A stretch of DNA of 64,000 nt from DATFDN01 sp035685165 (GTDB lineage Bacteria; Pseudomonadota; Alphaproteobacteria; Acetobacterales; Acetobacteraceae), in NCBI GenBank assembly GCA_035685165.1, contig DASRBI010000010.1, forward strand, positions 124,001 through 188,000. Reading direction: 5' to 3'. Positions 1-8,238 of this stretch are shown here, one piece after another. The translations under genes were made by a program, and so were the position numbers. Position 1 is the first letter of the stretch; the number at the start of each line of letters is the position of its first letter. A model generated the notes under the pieces. It had not been told where the DNA came from and made no database searches. It saw only the letters and a list, made by a program, of their open reading frames with translations.

Positions 1-891
1 CGCACCGAGACCTTCGCGCCGGGCCGTCCCGCCACCGCCGCTCTGGCGCTCGAACGCGCGCGGCGCTTCGCCGAGGAAAGCGGCGTCGGCGTGATCGGGC
101 CGCTCGATCTCGCCCGCTTCGAGGACGACCCGGGCCGCACGCTCTACCTGCTCGACGTGCGCGACCCTTCCGAATTCCGCGCCCGCCATCGCCCCGGCAG
201 CCGCAACGCCCCGGGCGGCCAACTTGTGCAGGCGACAGACCAGTGGATCGGCGTCCGCAACGCCCGCATTGCGCTGCTTGACGACGACGGCGTGCGCGCC
301 CGCATGGCTGGCGCTTGGCTGCGGCAGATGGGCCACCGCGACGTGTTCGTCGTGGAGGGCGGCCTCGCCGAACTCGCCGGCTCGGGCCGTGCGTCCGCCC
401 CGGCGCCGGAACTCGCCGCCGCCGTGCCGACCGTCTCGCCCGCCGACCTCGCCGCGGCGCTGGAGGCGGGCGGCACGACGGTGATCGACCTAGCCCGCAG
501 CATCGACTTCCGCCAGGGCCACATCCCGGGCGCCCTCTGGGCCGTCCGTACGCGGCTGAGCAACCTGGCGCCGCGGCTGCGCGACGCCGCGCGCGTTGTC
601 CTCACCTCGCCCGACGGTGTGCTCGCGCGCCTCGCGGTCGCCGAGGCCGCGGCGCTCACGGCCGGACATGTGGCGGCGCTGGCGGGCGGCACCGCAGCGT
701 GGCGGGCCGAGGGCCACCCGCTCCAGGCCGACCGCACCGATCCCCCAGACGAGGCCTGCGTCGATTTCTACCTCCGCCCCTACGACCGCAATTCCGGGAT
801 CGAAGAGGCCATGCGGGCCTATCTCTCCTGGGAAATCGACCTCGTGAACGAGATCGCCCGCGACGGCACGGTGCACTTCGGTGCGGGCTGA
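1..891 (+). CDS. rhodanese-domain protein, 5' end outside window
   Basis: The frame is open from the first base, so the gene begins upstream. Two rhodanese-like folds are visible: one around codons 31-120 with a DVRDPSEF motif and one around codons 140-240 with the HIPGA motif. Rhodaneses normally carry a cysteine in the loop after the fourth strand. Here the first domain has LLDDDGVRA and the second has LTSPDGVLA, so both catalytic cysteines are missing from the visible part. Any sulfurtransferase activity would have to come from an upstream domain. The last 11 bases overlap the comF-like gene, suggesting co-transcription. The family call is firm; the substrate is unknown. Confidence 0.8.
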   Translation, partial: RTETFAPGRPATAALALERARRFAEESGVGVIGPLDLARFEDDPGRTLYLLDVRDPSEFRARHRPGSRNAPGGQLVQATDQWIGVRNARIALLDDDGVRARMAGAWLRQMGHRDVFVVEGGLAELAGSGRASAPAPELAAAVPTVSPADLAAALEAGGTTVIDLARSIDFRQGHIPGALWAVRTRLSNLAPRLRDAARVVLTSPDGVLARLAVAEAAALTAGHVAALAGGTAAWRAEGHPLQADRTDPPDEACVDFYLRPYDRNSGIEEAMRAYLSWEIDLVNEIARDGTVHFGAG

Positions 892-1642
892 CGCGGGGCT
901 GCGCCACCTCGCCCGAGCCGGCGCTGCGGCGCTCGACCTGTTGCTGCCGCCGTCCTGCATCACCTGCGGGCGCGCGGTGGAGCGCAACGGCCTCCTCTGC
1001 CCCGAATGCTTCCGCCGCACCGGTTTCGTCACCGCGCCCTATTGCGACTGCTGCGGCGTGCCATTCGATGCGCGCCCGCCGGCACGCGGCCGGCTCGTCT
1101 GCGCCCGCTGCGACGCCGCCCCGTCCGCCTTCGCGCGGGTGCGCGCCGCGCTGCGCTACGACGCCGGAGCCCGCGCCCTCATCCTGCCGCTCAAGCACGC
1201 CGACCGCACCGAGATCGCCGCCGCGCTGGCCCCGATGATGGCGCGCGCCGGCGCCGAGCTGCTGCGCGAGACCGAACTGCTCGCGCCGGTGCCGCTGCAC
1301 CGCTGGCGCCTGTTCCGCCGCCGCTATAATCAGGCGGCGCTGCTCGCCCGGGCCATCGGCCGGCTGGCCCGCCGCCCGGTGCTGCCTGATGCGCTCGCCC
1401 GCACCCGCCGCACCGCCTCGATGGGCGCCAAGAGCGCCGCCGAGCGCCAGCGCGAGGTGGAAAACGCCTTCGCCGTCCGCCCCCGCCATGCCGTCCGCAT
1501 CGCCGGACGGCGCGTTCTGCTGATCGACGACGTGATGACCTCGGGAGCCACCGCCGATGCCTGCGCCCGCGCGCTGCTTGCCGCCGGGGCCGCGCGGGTC
1601 GATGTGCTGGTGGCCGCCCGCGTGCCCGATCCGCGCGCTTGA
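881..1642 (+). CDS. ComF family phosphoribosyltransferase-like protein
   Basis: This 253-residue protein starts at a GTG that overlaps the upstream stop region. Its N-terminal third carries cysteine pairs (CITCG, CPEC, CDCC, CARC) expected to bind zinc. Its C-terminal half has a type I phosphoribosyltransferase signature, VLLIDDVMTSGAT. ComF/GntX proteins have this architecture and are linked to DNA uptake or carbon utilisation in some bacteria, but the reaction is not established. The adjacent glutaredoxin and DUF1178 genes form a run common in alphaproteobacteria. The role in this organism is not predictable beyond the family. Confidence 0.9.
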   Translation: MRADAGLRHLARAGAAALDLLLPPSCITCGRAVERNGLLCPECFRRTGFVTAPYCDCCGVPFDARPPARGRLVCARCDAAPSAFARVRAALRYDAGARALILPLKHADRTEIAAALAPMMARAGAELLRETELLAPVPLHRWRLFRRRYNQAALLARAIGRLARRPVLPDALARTRRTASMGAKSAAERQREVENAFAVRPRHAVRIAGRRVLLIDDVMTSGATADACARALLAAGAARVDVLVAARVPDPRA

Positions 1643-1706
1643 AGACGTTGCGGGATGGATCGCTCAACCCGATTTGTCACGCCGGATGCAAGCAAGGCGA
1701 ACCGCA

Positions 1707-1967
1707 ATGCCCGAAGTCGAAATTTACACCCAGCTTTTCTGCCCCTATTGCGCCCGCGCGATGAACCTGCTGCGCCGCAAGGGAGTGGACTTCAAGGAAA
1801 TCGACGCCCCGCATGGCTCGGCCGAGCGCGCCGAGGCGACCCGTCGCTCGGGCGGGCGCACCACCATGCCGCAGATATTCATCAACGGTCGGCCGATCGG
1901 CGGCTCGGACGAGCTGATGGCGCTGGAGGAATCCGGCAAGTTGGACGAACTGCTGCATGCTGCATGA
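1707..1967 (+). CDS. grxC: glutaredoxin 3
   Basis: This 86-residue dithiol glutaredoxin has the redox motif CPYC at residues 11-14, the TMPQIF cis-proline segment and the GG(S)D glutathione-binding turn. It reduces protein disulfides and glutathionylated proteins in the cytoplasm using glutathione. The ATG at 1707 is chosen because the protein then begins MPEVEIYT, the normal family start; the frame is open further upstream without family similarity. It lies 64 bp after comF. A 23-codon ATGA-overlapping frame follows (1964-2035) but shows no recognisable family. Confidence 0.95.
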   Translation: MPEVEIYTQLFCPYCARAMNLLRRKGVDFKEIDAPHGSAERAEATRRSGGRTTMPQIFINGRPIGGSDELMALEESGKLDELLHAA

Positions 1968-2083
1968 AGGTGACACTGCGGCAAATTCGTCACGAAGCTT
2001 GGCGTGCGCTGGCAGTCGCGGGGCCCGAGTGCTAAGTCACAGGTTCGCCTCCGCGTGGAACCAATGGCAAGCGTGAGCGGATC

Positions 2084-2557
2084 ATGATTCATTACCAGTT
2101 GCGGTGCGGCCAGGGCCACGAATTCGATAGCTGGTACAAGGACAGCGCCGCGTTCGAGGAGCTCTCCCGGCGCGGCCTCCTTGAGTGCCCCCAGTGCGGC
2201 GACCCGTCCGTCAGTCGAGCGCTGATGGCACCGGCGCTCGCCAGCGGCCGCCGCGACGTGATCCCGCCGCCGCCGCGGCAATCGCCCGCCACGCCCGCCC
2301 GCGCTCCGGCGGGCCCGGCCGTCGGCGGCAAGATCCCTGATCAGGTGCGGGCTATGCTGCAAAGGCTGCGCGCCGAGGTGGAGCGGAATTGCGACTATGT
2401 GGGGCCGCGCTTCGCCGAGGAGGCGCTGCGGATCCACCACGGCGAGGCCGAGCCGCGCGGCATATATGGGGAAACCACGCCCGATCAGGCCGAGGCGCTG
2501 GCGGAGGAAGGCGTCCGTTTTTCCCGCATCCCCTGGGTCGGCCCGGCGGAAAGCTGA
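2084..2557 (+). CDS. DUF1178 family protein
   Basis: This 157-residue protein opens with MIHYQLRCGQGHEFDSWYKD and has a CPQCG zinc-ribbon-like pair around residue 36. A Pro/Ala-rich linker (residues about 60-85) is followed by a conserved C-terminal segment rich in Glu and Arg. This matches DUF1178, a family of unknown function that commonly follows glutaredoxin genes in alphaproteobacteria. No catalytic role can be assigned. Confidence 0.9.
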   Translation: MIHYQLRCGQGHEFDSWYKDSAAFEELSRRGLLECPQCGDPSVSRALMAPALASGRRDVIPPPPRQSPATPARAPAGPAVGGKIPDQVRAMLQRLRAEVERNCDYVGPRFAEEALRIHHGEAEPRGIYGETTPDQAEALAEEGVRFSRIPWVGPAES

Positions 2558-2576
2558 CGCGCGCCAGGCTCAGCGG

Positions 2577-2672
2577 GTCATAGCGAACGCTGCTTTGCGA
2601 AGCAGCGCGCGCGAACCAATCCTCGCCGCAGGGGGAATTGCTTCGGCCCACACGCTGTAGGGGCCGAAGCAA
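2577..2672. repeat. intergenic palindromic repeat, copy A
   Basis: The element starts GTCATAGCGA and contains CAATCC, a GC-rich loop and AATTGCTTCGGCCC. It ends in a perfect 12-bp stem: TTGCTTCGGCCC (2638-2649) against GGGCCGAAGCAA (2661-2672) with an 11-base loop. It shares the order GTCAT-N-GCGA, CAATC, AGGGG, ATTGCTTCGGCCC with a second copy at 25388-25480, so this is a small dispersed family. No T-run follows the stem, which argues against an ordinary terminator, although it lies between the convergent DUF1178 gene and ubiG. Confidence 0.65.
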
Positions 2673-2687
2673 CCGAGCCGGTCGATG

Positions 2688-2819
2688 TCAGCCGCCATTG
2701 TTGATTTGCCAGATCGGACGCCAGTCCTCGGGCGCCGCCATGTCCGGAACAGCCGCCGGGCGGACCGGTTCGACGGCGGGGCGGTCCCCTTTTGTGGCAG
2801 CGGCTTCAAGAAGCTGGGA
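2688..2819 (-). other. 43-codon open frame directly after the ubiG stop
   Basis: Reading on past the ubiG TGA in the same frame gives 43 sense codons before the next stop. They have strong G/C at third positions and end DWRPIWQINNGG. No ATG or GTG is available near the start (the first ATG is 17 codons from the end), so it is not a standard independent gene. It could be the tail of a deleted gene, a stop-codon readthrough extension, or chance open frame in GC-rich DNA. I do not recognise the sequence. Confidence 0.3.
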
Positions 2820-3530
2820 TCATGCCCGCGCGCTGAGCAGGTAATTCACCGCCGTGCCGCCGCCGACGCGCCAGCCGCCACGCAGCGGGTCGGGGTTGAG
2901 CCCGGCCAGCCGCTCCGGCCGCAGACCCGCTAGCCGAACCTTCGCCGCCAGTTCCGCCGGCGCCAGGAAGCGTCGCCAGTCATGCGTGCCGACGGGCAGC
3001 CAGCGGAGCACGTATTCGGCGCCCACTTTGGCGGCGAGGAAGGAACGCGGCGTACGGTTCAGGGTGGACAGCACCAGCAGCCCGCCGGGTTCCAGCAGCT
3101 CCGCGAGCACCCGCAGGAAGGCGCCGGGCGCGGCGACATGCTCGATCACTTCGAGCGCGGTGACGATGGGAAAGCGAAGCCCCTCGGCGCACAAATCCTC
3201 CGGAGCGGCCACCCGGTACGCGAGCGGAAGGCCTGTGCCCGCGGCGTGTGCGGCTGCCGCCGCGATCGCATCCGGCGCCGCGTCGATCCCGAGCACCGCG
3301 AAGCCCCGCCGCGCCAGGGCCTCGGCCGCGAGCCCGCCGCCGCAACCCACGTCCAGGATCCGAAGCGCGCCGCGGCCGGGAAACGCCTCGGCGATGCGCG
3401 CCGCAATCCATTCGATGCGGGACGGGTTCATCCGGTGCAGGGCGCGCATCGGTCCGTCCGGGTCCCACCAGCGCGCCGCCAGCGCGTCGAACCGTGCGAC
3501 CTCGTCCGTCCTGACCGTGCTCTCCGCCAT
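2820..3530 (-). CDS. ubiG: 3-demethylubiquinone/2-polyprenyl-6-hydroxyphenol O-methyltransferase
   Basis: This 236-residue class I SAM-dependent methyltransferase has the UbiG N-terminus (DEVARFDALAARWWDPDGPM) and the SAM motif ILDVGCGGGLAAEALAR. It also has a VIEHV segment and the terminal NYLLSAR. UbiG performs both O-methylations in ubiquinone synthesis at the membrane. Family length is about 240. It is divergent from lysC, as is common in alphaproteobacteria, with about 96 bp between the two starts. Confidence 0.95.
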   Translation of the reverse strand: MAESTVRTDEVARFDALAARWWDPDGPMRALHRMNPSRIEWIAARIAEAFPGRGALRILDVGCGGGLAAEALARRGFAVLGIDAAPDAIAAAAAHAAGTGLPLAYRVAAPEDLCAEGLRFPIVTALEVIEHVAAPGAFLRVLAELLEPGGLLVLSTLNRTPRSFLAAKVGAEYVLRWLPVGTHDWRRFLAPAELAAKVRLAGLRPERLAGLNPDPLRGGWRVGGGTAVNYLLSARA

Positions 3531-3626
3531 TCGTTCCGTGTTGCCCCCCTGCCTGCACGCAAGTATGTGTGCGCCCGCGCCCCCGGCGCCATCGCCGCTT
3601 GTCAGCCGAAGGCCCGCTTTCCTCCT

Positions 3627-4843
3627 ATGGCCCGTATCGTCATGAAGTTCGGGGCACCTCCGTCGCCGACCTCGACCGCATCCGCACCGTCGCCGGCCGG
3701 GTCAAGCGCGAGGTGGAGGCCGGCAACCATGTGGCCGTTGTCGTTTCGGCGATGGCGGGTGTGACCAACCAGCTCGTCGGCTGGTGCCAGTCGCTTTCCG
3801 CCCTGCACGACGCGCGCGAATACGACGCCGTGGTCGCGACCGGCGAGCAAGTCACCGCCGGCCTGCTCGCCATTGCCTTGCAGGAGGCAGGCGTCGATGC
3901 CCGCTCCTGGCAGGGCTGGCAAATCCCGATCCGCACCGACGACGCGCACGGCAAGGCGCGCATCACCGGGATCGAGGGCGCGGAGCTGATCCGCCGGATC
4001 GAGGGCGGGCAGGTCGCCGTCGTCACCGGCTTTCAGGGGCTTGGCCCGGACAATCGCGTCACCACGCTCGGCCGCGGCGGATCGGACACTTCGGCGGTGG
4101 CGCTGGCGGCAGCGCTGAAGGCCGAGCGGTGCGACATCTACACCGACGTTGATGGCGTCTACACCACCGATCCGCGCATCGTGGAAAAGGCGCGCAAGCT
4201 GAACAGGATCTCCTATGAGGAGATGCTGGAGCTCGCCTCGGTCGGCGCCAAGGTGTTGCAGACCCGCAGCGTCGAGCTCGCGATGAACGAACGGGTGCGC
4301 GTGCAGGTGCTGTCGAGCTTCGCCGACCTACCCGGCACGCTCGTGGTGGATGAGGACGAGATCGTGGAAAAGCAGAACGTGGCCGGCATCGCCTATTCCC
4401 GCGACGAGGCGAAAATCACGGTGCGCCGCGTGCCCGACCGGCCGGGCATCGCTGCCGCGGTGTTCGGGGCGCTCGCCGAGCAGAACGTGAACGTGGACAT
4501 GATCGTGCAGAACGTCGCCGCCGACGGCACGACCGACATGACTTTCACCGTCGGCAAGGCCGACCTACCACGCGCGCGCGCCGCACTCGATGCCGCGCGC
4601 GAGCAGGTAGGCTATGCGGAAATCCTGACCGACCCTTCGGTCGCCAAGATCAGCGTCGTCGGCACCGGGATGCGGAGCCACGCGGGGGTTGCGAACACGA
4701 TGTTCCGCGCCCTCGCCGACAAGGCGATCAACATCCAGGTGATTTCAACAAGCGAGATCAAGGTGAGTGTGCTGATCGCCGCCGAATATACCGAGCTCGC
4801 GGTGCGCGCGCTGCACACCGCGTACGGCCTCGATGGCGACTGA
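3627..4843 (+). CDS. lysC: aspartate kinase with apparent one-base frameshift near the start
   Basis: Aspartate kinase phosphorylates aspartate, the first step to lysine, threonine, methionine and diaminopimelate. From 3627 the sequence reads MARIVMKFG and then leaves frame. The rest of the protein (GTSVADLDRIR onward, about 395 residues to 4843) continues in another frame. The switch is at the GGGG run 3651-3654; one more G would restore the family consensus KFGGTSVAD. Kinase motifs (GRGGSDTSAVALA, TDVDGVYTTDP) and two C-terminal ACT domains are intact. With the G restored the product is 405 residues, normal for the family. A homopolymer sequencing error is the likeliest cause because the gene is usually essential. 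Confidence 0.9.
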
Positions 4844-5900
4844 AACCGATCCCGCTCGGCGGCAGGCGCTCGCCGTGCTCGACCGGCTCTGGGCGCGCGG
4901 GACGGCCTTCCTCGGCTGCCGCTACGCGCTGATGGGCGGGGCGATGAGCTGGGTGAGCGAGCGGCACCTGGTCGCCGCGATCTCCAACGGTGGCGGCTTC
5001 GGCGTCATCGCCTGCGGTGCCATGGGGCCGGCGCAGCTCGCGGCGGAGATCGCCGGCACTCAGGCGCTCACCGACAAGCCTTTCGGTGTCAATCTGATCA
5101 CGATGCACCCGGAATTGGATGAACTGATCCGGGTCTGCCTGCAGGCGCGCGTGACGCACATCGTGCTCGCGGGCGGGATCCCGCCCGGCGGGGCTGTGCG
5201 GGCGATCAAGGACGGCGGTGCGAAGCTGATCGCCTTCGCGCCCGCGCTCGTGCTGGCGAAGCGTCTCGTGCGCTCGGGCGCGGACGCGCTGGTTATCGAG
5301 GGATCGGAGGCGGGCGGCCATATCGGCCCGGTGTCGCTCACCGTGCTCGCCCAGGAGATCCTGCCGCATATCCGTGCGGTGCCGGTGTTCGTCGCCGGCG
5401 GGCTCGGGCGCGGCGAGGCGATCCTCGCCTATCTCGAGATGGGGGCTTCCGGCGCGCAGCTCGGCACCCGCTTCGCGGCGGCAAGCGAGTCGATCGCCCA
5501 TCCGCGCTTCAAGCAGGCGTTCATCCGCGCCAGCGCGCGCGACGCGCTCCCGTCGGTGCAGCTCGACGAGCGGTTTCCGGTGATCCCGGTGCGGGGCCTG
5601 GTGAACGAGGGAACGAAACGGTTCCTCGCGCATCAGGCCGATGTCATCGCGCGCTTTCAGTCGGGCGTCCTGACGCGCGAGGCGGCGCAGCTCGAGATCG
5701 AGCATTTCTGGGCAGGCGCGCTGCGCCGCGCTGTCATCGACGGCGATGTCGAAACGGGCTCGGTGATGGCGGGGCAATCGGTCGGCATGGTCACTGCCGA
5801 GCAACCGACCGCGGCGATCCTGCAGGAGCTGGTCGATCAAGCGGTCGCCGCCCTGCTTGCCCGTGCCGGTGCCGCGGCCTCCGCCAGTGCCGCCGCCTAA
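4833..5900 (+). CDS. nitronate monooxygenase / 2-nitropropane dioxygenase family protein
   Basis: This 355-residue FMN-binding TIM-barrel protein starts at an ATG overlapping the lysC stop by 11 bases. Visible landmarks are the N-terminal GGAMSWVSERHLVAAISNGGGFGVIA, the EGSEAGGHIG motif with the conserved histidine, and the VAGGLGRGEAILAYLEMGASGAQLGTRF phosphate-binding stretch. Family members oxidise nitronates, and the FabK branch reduces enoyl-ACP. The sequence alone does not settle the substrate. Position suggests co-transcription with lysC and ptsP. Confidence 0.85.
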   Translation: MATETDPARRQALAVLDRLWARGTAFLGCRYALMGGAMSWVSERHLVAAISNGGGFGVIACGAMGPAQLAAEIAGTQALTDKPFGVNLITMHPELDELIRVCLQARVTHIVLAGGIPPGGAVRAIKDGGAKLIAFAPALVLAKRLVRSGADALVIEGSEAGGHIGPVSLTVLAQEILPHIRAVPVFVAGGLGRGEAILAYLEMGASGAQLGTRFAAASESIAHPRFKQAFIRASARDALPSVQLDERFPVIPVRGLVNEGTKRFLAHQADVIARFQSGVLTREAAQLEIEHFWAGALRRAVIDGDVETGSVMAGQSVGMVTAEQPTAAILQELVDQAVAALLARAGAAASASAAA

Positions 5901-8142
5901 CGGGGCGCCCGGCAGGCGGCTGATCGCGCGGCTGCGGGAGCTGATGGCCCGCGGAGCCGCGCCGCTGTCCGAGCTGGTCGATCTGGTGGCGGCCGAGATG
6001 GTGGCCGAGGTGGCCTCGATCTACGTGCGCCGTCCGGGCGACATATTGGAGCTCGGCGCTACCCACGGCCTCAACCGGGACGCCGTCGGACGCACGCGGC
6101 TGCGCGTCGGCGAGGGCATCGTCGGCCTCTGCGCCGCCAGCGGGCGGGTGATGAACCTGCCCGACGCGCAGAACCACCCGGCCTTTGCCTACCGCCCCGA
6201 GACCGGCGAGGAACCCTATGCCTCCATGCTCGCTGTTCCCGTCCGTCGCGCCGGCCGCACGCTCGGGGTGCTGACGGTCCAGAACCGCGCCACCCGCCGC
6301 TACAGCGAGGAGGATGTCGAGGAGCTGGAAACGGTCGCCATGCTGCTCGCTGAGCTGCTGGTCGCGGCCGGCGCGACCGATGCGCCCGAAGAAGGTCTGC
6401 CGGGTACGGTGCCGCGCGTGTTCGAGGGCCTGCCTCTGGTCGGCGGCGTCGCGCTCGGGCCGGTCGTGCTGCACCGCGCCCGGCGCGTGGCGAGCCGTTT
6501 GCTCGCCGAGGATCCGGCCGCCGAGGCCGAGCGGCTGCGCGCCGCCTTCGAGCGGATGCAGCGCGGCCTTGACGAACTGATCGAAGTCCGCGCGCCGGAC
6601 CCCGCCGCCGACGGGGGTGCTTCCCGCGAGGTGCTGGAGGCCTATCGCCTTGTCGCCGCCGATGCGGGGTGGCTGCGCCGCGCCGAGGAGAAAATCCGCG
6701 GCGGCTTGTCGGCCGAGGCAGCCGTCGCCCGCGTGGGGGCCGAGCTGCACGACCGGATGCGGCGGGTCGCCGACCCCTACCTCCGGGAGCGCCTTGCCGA
6801 TTTGGAAGATTTGGCCGGCCGGCTGCTCGATACGCTTGAAGGGGAGATCCACGGCGACCGCGTGCCGCCGGGCTCGATCGTCATCGCCCGCCGGCTCGGC
6901 CCGGCCGAGCTGCTGGCCTGGCACACGCGCGGCATCGCCGCGGTGGCGATCGAGGAGGGCACGCCCGCCGGCCACGCCGCCATCATCGCCCGCGCGCTCG
7001 GCCTGCCCGCGATCGGCAATGTCCGCGGCGCGGTCGCCGCCGCCGAGCCGGGCGAGGAGGCGGTGCTGGACGGCGACGACGGTACCCTGATCCTCCGCCC
7101 CGACATGGAGGTACGGCAGGCCTACGCCCGTGCGCTTGCCCAGCGCGGAGCACGGCAAGCGGCGTGGGAAAAGCTGCGACACCGTCGGGCCGGCACGCGC
7201 GACGGCACCCGGGTCCGGGTCATGCTCAATCTCGGCCTCGCCTTGGAGCTGGGCCAGCTCGACGCCACCGGGGCGGACGGCATCGGGCTGTTTCGCACCG
7301 AGATCGCCATGCTGGCGCGCGGTACGATCCCCGACGTCGCCGAGCAGGCTGCGCTTTACGGCCGGGTACTGGACGAGGCGGCCGGTCGGCCGGTCGTGTT
7401 CCGCACCATGGATATCGGGGCCGACAAGCTGATGCCGGGCACCGAGGCGCCGGAGGAGGAGAACCCGGCGATGGGCTGGCGATCACTCCGGGTCGGTTTG
7501 GATCGCCCAGCCGTGCTGCGCCGGCAGATGCGGGCCCTGCTGCTTGCCGCCGCCGGGCGGCCGCTTTCCGTGATGTTCCCTATGGTCGCCACCCTCGCGG
7601 AGTTCCGCACCGCCAGAAATCTGCTGCGCGCGGAGGCGGCGCGCGTGACGCCCGGGCCGGAGCGGCTCGAAATCGGCACGATGCTGGAAGTGCCGGCGCT
7701 GCTCTGGCAGCTCCGGGACTTGCTGGAGGAGGCGGATTTCGTCTCCATCGGCTCCAACGACCTGCTGCAGTTCCTGTTCGCCGCCGATCGCGGCACGCCG
7801 GCGCTTGCCGGGCGCTACGACCTCCTTTCGCCGCCCGCGCTCGACGTGATCGAGCGGGTGCTGCAAGCCGCCGCCGCGGCGCGCAACGGAGCCGGCGTGC
7901 CGGTTTCGCTTTGCGGCGAGGCCGCCGGCAGACCGCTCGATGCGCTCACTCTCGTCGGGCTCGGCCTTGGAACACTGTCGATGCCGGCAACCGGCGTGCT
8001 TGCCGTGAAGGCCGTCCTCGATGCGGTTGATCTGCAAGCATTCCGCCCGGTCCTTCGCGCCATCCGCAACGGAGCAACGGGGGCCGCGAGCCTGCGCGAG
8101 CCGCTTTCCGCCTGGGCGCGCGAACACGATCTGCCAGTTTGA
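5857..8142 (+). CDS. ptsP: phosphoenolpyruvate-protein phosphotransferase, nitrogen PTS enzyme I
   Basis: This 761-residue protein has an N-terminal GAF domain (about 20-165), which distinguishes EI-Ntr from sugar EI. The PEP-utiliser swivelling domain carries the phosphorylated histidine in GTPAGHAAIIAR (His373), and the C-terminal PEP-binding barrel has FRTMDIGADK and the SIGSNDLLQF motif. It transfers phosphate from PEP to NPr and on to PtsN. The start is a TTG at 5857 overlapping the upstream gene; several GTG codons shortly after are alternatives, so the proline-rich first 15 residues are uncertain. The likely terminal acceptor, ptsN, lies in the kdp operon at 52 kb. Confidence 0.93.
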   Translation: MPVPVPRPPPVPPPNGAPGRRLIARLRELMARGAAPLSELVDLVAAEMVAEVASIYVRRPGDILELGATHGLNRDAVGRTRLRVGEGIVGLCAASGRVMNLPDAQNHPAFAYRPETGEEPYASMLAVPVRRAGRTLGVLTVQNRATRRYSEEDVEELETVAMLLAELLVAAGATDAPEEGLPGTVPRVFEGLPLVGGVALGPVVLHRARRVASRLLAEDPAAEAERLRAAFERMQRGLDELIEVRAPDPAADGGASREVLEAYRLVAADAGWLRRAEEKIRGGLSAEAAVARVGAELHDRMRRVADPYLRERLADLEDLAGRLLDTLEGEIHGDRVPPGSIVIARRLGPAELLAWHTRGIAAVAIEEGTPAGHAAIIARALGLPAIGNVRGAVAAAEPGEEAVLDGDDGTLILRPDMEVRQAYARALAQRGARQAAWEKLRHRRAGTRDGTRVRVMLNLGLALELGQLDATGADGIGLFRTEIAMLARGTIPDVAEQAALYGRVLDEAAGRPVVFRTMDIGADKLMPGTEAPEEENPAMGWRSLRVGLDRPAVLRRQMRALLLAAAGRPLSVMFPMVATLAEFRTARNLLRAEAARVTPGPERLEIGTMLEVPALLWQLRDLLEEADFVSIGSNDLLQFLFAADRGTPALAGRYDLLSPPALDVIERVLQAAAAARNGAGVPVSLCGEAAGRPLDALTLVGLGLGTLSMPATGVLAVKAVLDAVDLQAFRPVLRAIRNGATGAASLREPLSAWAREHDLPV

Positions 8143-8238
8143 ATGATGTCGAAAACCTGAGTCCCAGCCTTGGCACTCCGTTCGAGTCGGAGTAGAGATC
8201 TTCGTGCCAGTTTTCTCGGAAAGCTTCACATCGCGGCG

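Noticed and set aside
1964..2035. 23-codon frame overlapping the grxC stop in ATGA (MKVTLRQIRHEAW...)
   Set aside because: Translational coupling is suggestive, but no ribosome-binding site or family resemblance; the carbon-nitrogen hydrolase gene often found here in relatives is not recognisable in it.
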